Assembly (NCBI GenBank): GCA_035533815.1
Contig: DATLTB010000139.1
Coordinates: 1-19,193, forward strand
Direction: 5' to 3'
DNA: 19,193 bases
From: JANWKA01 sp035533815
GTDB taxonomy: Bacteria > Bacteroidota > Bacteroidia > Chitinophagales > Chitinophagaceae
In this document: piece after piece, positions 1 to 6,809 of the stretch
Layout of the letters: each line of letters starts with the position of its first letter
Numbering within the stretch: position 1 is the stretch's first letter
Notes under the pieces: model-generated
What the model saw: only the letters and a program-made list of their open reading frames with translations
Told to the model about the DNA's origin: nothing
The model's database searches: none
Made by a program: the position numbers and the translations under genes

Positions 1-601
1 GGTTTTCATTCATGACGCAAAGCAGCATCTGATGGTGGACAAACGCCATTCAAATGATTTTAATGTCCAAGGGGCCACCATATCATTAGCTTTCATGCAT
101 TATATGGTATTGGCACCTGGAAAGAGATTTGAAGTTTATGAAACGATAAGTATGATGTTTAACGCATGCAAAGATTTCTTATCCAAAAAAACTTTATTGG
201 AGAGAATATGGGCCCTTCTTACTGGGATAAATAATGAAGTATTGACAGTCTTTAGGGTTCAGTGGGATACATTTATCCAATTGGTGATTGCAATTCCCGA
301 GATAAAAAAATTTAGTGGAAAGGTGCTGCACCATTTTTTCATCAGACAAAATGCGTCCGCGGTCCAAATGGTTCATTTCTAACTGCGAAACATCCGTTAT
401 TAATGAGTTGATTAATGATTTATATGAGGCTAATTATTAGGAACAACTGTTATAACCGGTGCATCAAATTTAATTTAATGTATAATAAAACATAAAGTAC
501 AAAACCATCCTTTATTTAAATTAAGGATTAAATTTTCCTTTTTTTAATTTAAAGATAATAAAGTCTTGTGTCTTAAAATCATAATAAAAAACGGTTACTT
601 T
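1..601. other. Left-edge stretch without a recognisable gene
   Basis: A forward reading frame of 116 codons (32-382) and a reverse one of 60 codons (194-376) overlap here. I recognise neither, and neither shows a domain, signal peptide or family motif. They may be chance frames or the worn remains of a gene reaching in from the left. From 383 to 601 the sequence is very AT-rich and serves as the leader of the cytochrome operon. It contains a TATAAT hexamer at 481-486 without a convincing -35 partner, a weak hairpin with a T-run at 523-545, and no match to the Bacteroidota TAnnTTTG element. Confidence 0.5.
523..545 (+). terminator. Weak AT-rich hairpin followed by T-run
   Basis: AAGGA (523-527) can pair with TCCTT (536-540) around an 8-nt loop, and T residues run on to 545. 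This has the shape of a factor-independent terminator, but the stem is short and poor in G+C. It lies 57 nt before the cytochrome start codon, so it either ends a transcript coming from the left or lies in the operon leader. Shape seen directly; function inferred. Confidence 0.3.
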
Positions 602-2632
602 ATGGAGTCGAATAAAGAAAAATGGCATAGTCAGTTAAGCATTTGGGTAATTGGTATTTTGTTTTTCGAACTTATTTCCGGATTAGTAATATATCTGGTC
701 TCTTTCAGTTTAACCACCCAGGCTCTTGTGGTAATACATACAGCCGTGGGACTGGTTGTAGTGATACCCTATATCATTTATCAAATTCGGCATTGGTTCT
801 CCGCCCGCAATAAAAAACTGACTCAATATAAACTGACAGGTTATCTCTCGATGGTCACTGCAGTTGGAGCGATTATAAGCGGACTACTATTATGTTACGA
901 AGCCATATTCTTAACTCGGATAAATAATATCTGGGATAAGATTCATATTGCTTCAACATTTGCCTTTATGTTATCAGTGGTACCCCATATTGGATTGATA
1001 ATTATCCGCGATTTTAAAGCTATTAAAGAGAAAAATGAAAATTTACTCATAAAAGCAGAAAAAACATTTGGTACCCGGATTCTATTTATCTGTGGTTCAC
1101 TAATTGCCATCACGGCTCTTTTTATTTATACTTATAGTCCGATTCATTATCATAATAAATTTCCAGCAGATTATCAATTTATATATGGGAAGAATAAGCC
1201 ATTTCAGCCCAGCCTTGCCACCACAATTAATGGAGAAGCTATCGATGCCCGGCTATTGGGTAATTCTAAATCCTGTATGAGCAGTGGTTGTCATACCAAT
1301 ATAGGTATAGAATGGGAGTCCGATGCCCATCGCTATGCTGCCATGGATCCTGCTTTTCGCGTAGTGCAGCACGCAATGGCCGTTGAAAAAGGTCCTGCAT
1401 CAACACGATATTGCGGAGGTTGCCACGATCCGATTTCCCTATTATCCGGATCGAAGAATCTTGATGACAAAAAACTCACAAATCCAATAGGACTGGACGA
1501 AGGAATATCCTGTGTAAGTTGCCACTCTATTACAAAAGTTGATGTTAGAGGGAATGCTCAGTATCAGATTACCAAGCCAGTCCCTTATATGTTTGAAATG
1601 GAAAAGGGAAAAGCAGCCAAATTTTTAAGTGATTTTTTAATACGTTCTTATCCCAGCTACCATATTTCGACATTTAACAGAACACTTTTAAGGACTCCGG
1701 AGTTCTGTGGTTCATGTCATAAACAATTTATTGATAAACAAGTCAATGGAGTAGGATGGGTGCAGTTGCAGAATCAATATGACAATTGGAGAACAAGTCA
1801 CTGGAATCATCCCGGGCAGCCATTGAAGACTATTGAGTGCCGCGAATGTCATATGCCGCTGGTTTCTACCTTTGATCCGGCTAATGGAGATTTGTTGGAT
1901 TATAACAGAACGCCTAATGATCATAAGCATCGGAGCCATAGATTCCTTGGCGGAAATCAGTTTATGCCGACCTTATTAAAACTTCCAGGTGGTAAGAAAC
2001 AAGTACAATTGGTGATAAAATGGTTAAAGGGAGACATACAGATTCCGGAAATTAAAAATAAATGGCATAATGGCCCGGCTATTCCTATACAATTGGAAAC
2101 ACCTAAACATATTAACGCTGGACAAGGAGTTGGAATAGGTGTGACCGTCACAAACAATAAACCTGGACATAATTTTCCAACCGGTCCTTTAGATTTGATA
2201 GAGGCATGGATTAGATTAACCGTAAAGGACAAACATGGTCATTTAGTTTTTTCTTCCGGCGTTCTGGATAAGCATCACTTCATTCCACCGGGATCCTATA
2301 TCTATCGTGTCGAGCCAGTTGATCAGTACGGGAGTATAATAGACAGACATAATTTGTGGGAACTTGTCGGTGTAAAATTCAGCCGTGCACTTTATCCAGG
2401 ATTCAGTGATCTGGTAAAATATAATTTCATTTATAAACCTTGGTTACAAGGTCATCCTCATACTAAAGATACCCTGTTTGTTAATGCTGAATTGTGCTAC
2501 CGAAAATTCAATCAGTTTGTGTTTAATCGTTTTTTTAATCAGGGCAAAACAGATAACACTGCCCCGGTTACTGTTTTATCCAGTGATGATAAGATAATAA
2601 TTGTGAAAAGGTCATATTCCAACCATCTGTAA
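602..2632 (+). CDS. Membrane-anchored pentahaem cytochrome c with N-terminal b-type four-helix domain
   Basis: The ATG at 602 gives 676 residues; the frame also opens at a TTG at 566, which I reject because the ATG begins just before the first membrane helix. Hydrophobic helices lie at about 12-35, 42-62, 79-98, 114-135 and 159-178. Helices 2 and 4 each hold two histidines (46/64 and 115/129), the pattern of a four-helix di-haem b-type cytochrome. The rest should be periplasmic. It carries five haem c sites: CX4CH at 225-231, then CGGCH 271-275, CVSCH 304-308, CGSCH 369-373 and CRECH 413-417. Histidine-rich surroundings offer distal ligands. The last 230 residues look beta-rich and haem-free, with a GHNFPTG segment typical of multihaem cytochromes of this sort. 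The fusion suggests electron exchange between the quinone pool and periplasmic haems; the substrate is unknown. It is first in an operon, 5 nt before the next gene. Confidence 0.88.
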   Translation: MESNKEKWHSQLSIWVIGILFFELISGLVIYLVSFSLTTQALVVIHTAVGLVVVIPYIIYQIRHWFSARNKKLTQYKLTGYLSMVTAVGAIISGLLLCYEAIFLTRINNIWDKIHIASTFAFMLSVVPHIGLIIIRDFKAIKEKNENLLIKAEKTFGTRILFICGSLIAITALFIYTYSPIHYHNKFPADYQFIYGKNKPFQPSLATTINGEAIDARLLGNSKSCMSSGCHTNIGIEWESDAHRYAAMDPAFRVVQHAMAVEKGPASTRYCGGCHDPISLLSGSKNLDDKKLTNPIGLDEGISCVSCHSITKVDVRGNAQYQITKPVPYMFEMEKGKAAKFLSDFLIRSYPSYHISTFNRTLLRTPEFCGSCHKQFIDKQVNGVGWVQLQNQYDNWRTSHWNHPGQPLKTIECRECHMPLVSTFDPANGDLLDYNRTPNDHKHRSHRFLGGNQFMPTLLKLPGGKKQVQLVIKWLKGDIQIPEIKNKWHNGPAIPIQLETPKHINAGQGVGIGVTVTNNKPGHNFPTGPLDLIEAWIRLTVKDKHGHLVFSSGVLDKHHFIPPGSYIYRVEPVDQYGSIIDRHNLWELVGVKFSRALYPGFSDLVKYNFIYKPWLQGHPHTKDTLFVNAELCYRKFNQFVFNRFFNQGKTDNTAPVTVLSSDDKIIIVKRSYSNHL

Positions 2633-2637
2633 CTCTT

Positions 2638-4461
2638 ATGTCCATTTCCGGCAGAAAACAATCGGTCTATTTAACAAGTCTGATAGCAACTATATTTTTA
2701 GGGGGAATAGTTCTTTTTTTTTTCAGGAACGGGAAGCGAAAATTTTATGTTCCTGGAGAACTTGTAAAAGGTGTTACGGCAGTACTATTGAGGCCCGTCC
2801 CGAAGAATCATCCTGATGTTGTCTTTACGGACGTTACGAAGATTGCTGGTATCCATTTCAAACACTTTTCTGGTCAGCGGACCACACAATTGCCTGAGGA
2901 TATGGGATCGGGTGCGGCATGGATTGATTATGATCAGGATGGCTATGAAGATTTATTTGTGGTGAATGAAGCTGGTCCTTTGACAATGACTCCTAGCCAG
3001 GTTAACAAATCTCCGGCTCATTGTGAACTATATCATAATAATGGGAACGGAACATTTACAGATGTCACTAAAAAGGCTGGTATAAATTTTAAAGGATGGG
3101 GAATGGGAGTTGCTGTCGGGGATATGGATAATGATGGTTATCCAGATATTTTTATTACCGCGTATGGTAAGAATGTATTTTATCATAATAATGGAAACGG
3201 TACTTTTACAGATGAAACTAAAAAAGCCGGACTTGGGGGAAAGGAAGGCTTTTGGACAGGTGCCAGTTGGGGTGATTATGACAGAGACGGCTATTTGGAT
3301 TTGTATGTTTGTGGTTATGTGAAGTACGGTAAATCGAATAAGCATTCTGTATATTCAAGAGAAAATAATGAAGAGCCCCCTGATATTAATCCTTTGTCTT
3401 TTCCTCCCCAACGTAACTTATTATATCACAATAACAGAAATGGAACTTTCACAGAAGTAGCCATTCCTGCAGGAGTAGCTGATCCTTCAGGAAAGAGCCT
3501 ATCCGCCTCCTGGTGTGATTTTAATAATGATGGTTGGCCTGATTTGTATGTAGCTAATGATGTCGGTTCTAATTGCCTGTATCTCAATAAGGGCAATGGA
3601 ACCTTTGTTAATGTGAGTAACCTTGCCCACGTATCTGATTACCGTAGTTCCATGGGCCTTGCCGTCGGAGATTGGGACAATGAAGGAGAAATGGATTTGT
3701 TTGTAACACATTGGCTTGCCGAAGAAAACGGTTTCTATATTAATAAACTTAATACGATGGGTAAAATGGCAGGTGGCAGGATGCCACTTCAATTTGAAGA
3801 TGAGGCAGATAAGTATGGTCTTGGGCAAATTTCATTAGATGATGTGGGATGGGGGACTTCATTTTTTGATTATGACAATGATACCCGCCTTGATCTATTT
3901 GTGGTTAACGGTAGCACTAACCAAAAAGCAGATAACTCTAAACAGTTGGTTCCAATGAAAAACTTCCTTTTTTGGAATGAAGGACCCAAAAAAGGATTTG
4001 CCGATGTAACATCAGTAAGTGGTGAAGCTCTTTCCTTTAAAAATGTAGGCAGAGGAGCCGCTTTTGGTGATTATGATAATGACGGGGATGTTGACATATT
4101 TATAGTAAATAATGGTGGTGAGGGGGAACTTTTGAGAAATGACGGGGGGAATAAAAATAACTGGTTAGAAGTAAAACTTGTGGGTACGAAGAGTAACCGG
4201 TCGGCAATTGGAGCTAAAATAAAAATAATAAGTGGTAACGTATCTCAAATTCAGGAAGTAAATGATCAGAGTTCATACTTATCCCAAAATAGTCTGATTC
4301 AACATTTTGGTTTAGCCAAATTTAAGAGAGTAGATACGCTTAATATTCAATGGCCGAGCGGATTTAATCAACAATTCCATAATATTCCGGTAAATGAACG
4401 CATTGAAATAACAGAAGGAGAAGAAAAAATTAAAAACATGGATAAGCTTCACAGCAGATGA
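2638..4461 (+). CDS. CRTAC1/UnbV-like protein: FG-GAP/VCBS repeats with ASPIC/UnbV C-terminus
   Basis: This 607-residue protein starts at the ATG five nt after the cytochrome stop. Residues 10-29 form a signal anchor or uncleaved signal peptide, so the rest should be extracytoplasmic. Seven repeats with a DxDxDG-type calcium loop followed by a DLF/DIF strand are visible at about 97-105, 162-170, 213-221, 294-302, 345-353, 411-419 and 478-486. Loops 5 and 6 are imperfect (DNEGEMD and DNDTRLD). This is the layout of a seven-bladed FG-GAP/VCBS beta-propeller. From about residue 506 to 595 comes an ASPIC/UnbV domain, with a conserved NNWLEVKL start and an IQWPSG segment near its end. Family members are extracellular calcium-binding proteins; their biochemical role in bacteria is largely unknown. 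It sits between a multihaem cytochrome and a TPR protein, 6 nt before the latter, so I infer a scaffold or partner of the cytochrome. Confidence 0.88.
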   Translation: MSISGRKQSVYLTSLIATIFLGGIVLFFFRNGKRKFYVPGELVKGVTAVLLRPVPKNHPDVVFTDVTKIAGIHFKHFSGQRTTQLPEDMGSGAAWIDYDQDGYEDLFVVNEAGPLTMTPSQVNKSPAHCELYHNNGNGTFTDVTKKAGINFKGWGMGVAVGDMDNDGYPDIFITAYGKNVFYHNNGNGTFTDETKKAGLGGKEGFWTGASWGDYDRDGYLDLYVCGYVKYGKSNKHSVYSRENNEEPPDINPLSFPPQRNLLYHNNRNGTFTEVAIPAGVADPSGKSLSASWCDFNNDGWPDLYVANDVGSNCLYLNKGNGTFVNVSNLAHVSDYRSSMGLAVGDWDNEGEMDLFVTHWLAEENGFYINKLNTMGKMAGGRMPLQFEDEADKYGLGQISLDDVGWGTSFFDYDNDTRLDLFVVNGSTNQKADNSKQLVPMKNFLFWNEGPKKGFADVTSVSGEALSFKNVGRGAAFGDYDNDGDVDIFIVNNGGEGELLRNDGGNKNNWLEVKLVGTKSNRSAIGAKIKIISGNVSQIQEVNDQSSYLSQNSLIQHFGLAKFKRVDTLNIQWPSGFNQQFHNIPVNERIEITEGEEKIKNMDKLHSR

Positions 4462-4467
4462 GACCTT

Positions 4468-5307
4468 ATGATACGTAAAGAATTTATTTTTATAACAATA
4501 ATCCTGCTCATTGCATTTATAGGCATATCAATAGTTAAATATTTTGGTCACCCAGGTCGTAATAGCTCATTAGCTGTAGTAGTAAAATCCGATTCTATAC
4601 AAACATTCTGGACTTATTACAATCGGGCCACCAAATACCGATTGCAGGGTAAAGCAGACTCATCAATTATTTCCTATCAGGAAGCCCTCAGATTAAACCC
4701 AGATCATGAAGATGCACTGTATTACATTGGGAATATGTATATGAAGGTGGGTAATTTTGATAAAGCGCATGAAACTTGGGATAAATTAAATGAACTTAAT
4801 CCGAAAAGTGAACGGGCAAATTATCAGTTAGGTAATCTGTATTTTTGTTGGGAGAATGCAAATTACTTTCATCCGGAGAAATCGAAGTGGTTTTTCAAAC
4901 GAGCTAACATCTTAAACAAAGAAGCATTAAATCCAAATATACGTCTGGGTGAAATTGCATTGTTTCAGAATAAAACAAATGATGCATTTGGTATCTTCAA
5001 TAAACTATCAATGATGGATCCAAAAAACGTTGAGATTAATTTTATTATTGGTTATCTCAATTGGAAGTCTGGGAAGAAGCAGGACGCTATCCTGGATTTA
5101 GAGCGTACTTTTGAAAAGGGGAGAATGACTATTTTTGCTAAAAATGCAGCAATCAATAAAGCCCAGAAGTGCGATCTCTTTATGTATTGGTTAGCCAGAA
5201 ATCTATCTGAATTTCAGAAATATAATATCAGCATGGTAATGCCTAAAGTGTACAAAAAATTTAATCAATTTCTAGTAATTAAACGTAAGCAGTTGAATCA
5301 AGAATGA
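4468..5307 (+). CDS. Membrane-anchored TPR protein
   Basis: The product has 279 residues. Residues 6-24 are a single hydrophobic helix (signal anchor) after an MIRK start, so the body probably faces the periplasm. Tetratricopeptide repeats follow: about 47-80, 81-113 and 114-150 (the last interrupted by an aromatic-rich insert), then 154-186 and 187-218. They show the usual spaced G, Y and A positions and the LNPD/LNPK/MDPK turn ends. The C-terminal 60 residues are basic and not repetitive. It begins 6 nt after the CRTAC1-like gene and is last in the operon. TPR proteins hold complexes together; here it may assemble the cytochrome with the beta-propeller protein. No enzymatic motif is visible. 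Confidence 0.82.
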   Translation: MIRKEFIFITIILLIAFIGISIVKYFGHPGRNSSLAVVVKSDSIQTFWTYYNRATKYRLQGKADSSIISYQEALRLNPDHEDALYYIGNMYMKVGNFDKAHETWDKLNELNPKSERANYQLGNLYFCWENANYFHPEKSKWFFKRANILNKEALNPNIRLGEIALFQNKTNDAFGIFNKLSMMDPKNVEINFIIGYLNWKSGKKQDAILDLERTFEKGRMTIFAKNAAINKAQKCDLFMYWLARNLSEFQKYNISMVMPKVYKKFNQFLVIKRKQLNQE

Positions 5308-5376
5308 TTTGTTTTTCCTTCTATTCTACCCTGGATTGTCAAAGGGTTCCATAAAATATTTCCCTCCTTTTCCCAC

Positions 5377-5405
5377 TAATGCTTAGATATCTTAAAATAG
5401 CATTA
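5377..5405. terminator. Hairpin between convergent operons
   Basis: TAATGCT (5377-5383) and AGCATTA (5399-5405) form a perfect 7-bp inverted repeat around a 15-nt loop that itself contains the palindrome AGATATCT. It lies about 70 nt beyond the TPR stop codon, in the gap between the + strand cytochrome operon and the minus-strand YeeE genes. No long T-run follows on either strand. Structure seen; terminator role inferred. Confidence 0.3.
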
Positions 5406-5417
5406 ACCTGGGTTAGC

Positions 5418-5442
5418 AAAAATTTTATACCTAAAAAGGTAT
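5418..5442 (-). terminator. Candidate terminator downstream of the second YeeE gene
   Basis: ATACCT (5427-5432) and AGGTAT (5437-5442) pair perfectly around a 4-nt loop. Read on the minus strand, the hairpin is followed by AAAATTTTT, and it lies about 42 nt past the stop of the YeeE-family gene. The stem is only 6 bp, so this is a modest candidate for the 3' end of that transcript. Confidence 0.35.
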
Positions 5443-5484
5443 CAGTTCTGGGTCCCGTTCCCCAAAGGATCCAGTCAATATTTG

Positions 5485-5895
5485 TTAAAGGGGTAAGCTC
5501 GGCCTGAGATAGCTGTAAAACCATGTTCCGGCCAATGCGCTAATCAGCGTGACCAGGACCACAGTAGATCCGGTACCGATCAGGGCAAAAATAGGACCCG
5601 GACAGGCGCCGGTCAGGGCCCATCCCAGGCCAAAGATAAAACCTCCGATGGGGATCCCCCAGTTGAATTTATTCCCCTTCAGGATAATGGCTTCCCCAGT
5701 GATGGTCTTCAGATGCATTTTGCGGATCAGCAGCACGGAAAGGATGCCGGTGGGTATGGCTGTAAGAAAAATGCCGAACATCTGAAAACCCTGGAAGCGG
5801 AACATTTCCTGAATGCGGTACCAGGAAATAGCCTCACTCTTGGTCAGCACTATGCCGAAGCCAATTCCCATCAGGAGATATTTCCAGTTTTTCAT
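5485..5895 (-). CDS. YeeE/YedE family half-transporter (DUF6691-like), second half
   Basis: This 136-residue, highly hydrophobic protein has about four membrane helices (near 5-18, 38-56, 80-100 and 108-128). Its motif TGACPGPIF, with Cys98, is the C-terminal-half signature of YeeE/YedE (TsuA-type) channels, where conserved cysteines relay thiosulfate through the membrane. The single-chain family is about 350 residues; Bacteroidota and proteobacteria often encode it as two half-size genes, and this one fits the second half. Its partner lies upstream on the same strand, with an unusual 305-nt gap. The ATG at 5893-5895 opens at a typical MKNWKYL start. The frame stays open for about 31 more codons upstream, up to a TAG directly after an ATG (5992-5994), so a longer ancestral N-terminus is possible. 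Substrate inferred from family: thiosulfate or a related sulfur compound. Confidence 0.85.
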   Translation of the reverse strand: MKNWKYLLMGIGFGIVLTKSEAISWYRIQEMFRFQGFQMFGIFLTAIPTGILSVLLIRKMHLKTITGEAIILKGNKFNWGIPIGGFIFGLGWALTGACPGPIFALIGTGSTVVLVTLISALAGTWFYSYLRPSLPL

Positions 5896-6200
5896 AAATT
5901 GCTGGTTTGGAAACCCTGTGGTCTTGCCACGGGAAGGAGAACCACTTCCATTTTCTTTGTATTTTTGTAATAGGAGTTCTTTGACTTGCTACATGGTTGC
6001 CGTACGAAATCTTCTGCGGACGTAAAAGTATAAGATTTACGATAAAGAAACGGTTTAACAAGCACTCTTAATTTGGCGCAGCCGTAAATCAACGCATAAG
6101 AGCCGGATGGTCGATGCATTGGGGGTATTGAATCCAGGTTTAAATGCTGTGTTATCATGCTCGAGTAACGCCCTGCATTCTTGATGCAAGGTAATTTACT
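5896..6200 (-). other. Spacer between the two YeeE-family genes
   Basis: These 305 nt separate two half-transporter genes that usually lie next to each other. An 88-codon minus-strand frame (5892-6158) overlaps the downstream start by an ATGA junction, but it resembles no family I know and is basic and low in pattern. The frame of the downstream gene is also open here from 5988 to 5896, just after an ATG-TAG pair. I see no convincing promoter: one TACTTTTA on the minus strand lacks a TTTG partner at the right distance. Confidence 0.45.
6171..6191 (-). terminator. Eight-bp hairpin just after the first YeeE gene
   Basis: CCCTGCAT (6171-6178) pairs with ATGCAAGG (6184-6191) around a 5-nt loop; read as minus-strand RNA it has seven Watson-Crick pairs and one G-U pair. 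It starts 10 nt after the stop codon of the upstream YeeE-family gene. No U-run follows, so it could be a processing or partial termination signal between the two halves, not a classical terminator. Confidence 0.35.
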
Positions 6201-6773
6201 TTATAGTTTTAAAACCCAGGGCAGGATCAGGTAAGTACAGCAGATCCCTCCCGCAAAAAAAAAGATCACCGCCACCAGGGAAGGCCATTGTAGGAAGGAA
6301 AGTCCCCTGATGCCATGACCGGAGGTGCATCCCCCGGCATACCGGGTGCCGAAGCCCACCAGGAAGCCTCCCACTACCATCAGAATAAGGCCACGCAGGG
6401 TAAGCAGTTGTTTCCAGCTGAAAAGCGCCGATGGCAACATCCCTTTTTGTAGGGGGACATTCAGCCTGCCGAGGTCCCTGATGGTACGGGCTGAAATGGC
6501 TACCGGATCCGGGTTTGCCAGCAAATGGCCAGCCAGGAATCCTCCGATCAGTATACCAAGGACAAAGAGCAGGTTCCAGCGGTTGGATTTCCAGTCATAA
6601 GTAAGGCTATCCAGCCCTGCAGGCATACAAGCCGCACAGATATCCTTCAATGAGGAAGATATGCCCAGTGGCTTGTTTCCGGCAATCAGCAGCGCCGGCA
6701 CAGTAAGCCCGATCAGGGGACCGGCCACATACCAGGGCCACGGACGATGTAGCAGAGAAATAATCGTTTCCAT
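6201..6773 (-). CDS. YeeE/YedE family half-transporter, first half
   Basis: Starting at the ATG at 6771-6773 the product has 190 residues; a TTG 36 nt further upstream would add 12 residues and looks less likely. About five hydrophobic segments are visible (15-31, 67-84, 124-143, 161-178 and the C-terminus). The hallmark is YAGGCTSGHGI with Cys149, the conserved cysteine site of the N-terminal half of TsuA/YeeE channels. A CAAC pair (Cys46, Cys49) lies in the first extracytoplasmic loop. With the second-half gene downstream it should make one sulfur-compound (thiosulfate-type) uptake channel. It follows the PAS protein gene after only 36 nt on the same strand, so the two could share a transcript. 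No rhodanese or sulfur-metabolism gene is visible beside it. Confidence 0.87.
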   Translation of the reverse strand: METIISLLHRPWPWYVAGPLIGLTVPALLIAGNKPLGISSSLKDICAACMPAGLDSLTYDWKSNRWNLLFVLGILIGGFLAGHLLANPDPVAISARTIRDLGRLNVPLQKGMLPSALFSWKQLLTLRGLILMVVGGFLVGFGTRYAGGCTSGHGIRGLSFLQWPSLVAVIFFFAGGICCTYLILPWVLKL

Positions 6774-6809
6774 AGAATGGATTGTTTTTTGAACAGTCGA
6801 CCAGCGCAA

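Noticed and set aside
32..382. 116-codon + strand reading frame at the left edge
   Set aside because: No recognisable family, signal peptide or motif, and a competing 60-codon reverse frame overlaps it; kept only as unassigned sequence.
5892..6158. 88-codon minus-strand frame joined to the second YeeE gene by an ATGA overlap
   Set aside because: The overlap is suggestive, but the peptide is basic and unpatterned, and the competing frame that continues the YeeE gene looks at least as gene-like.
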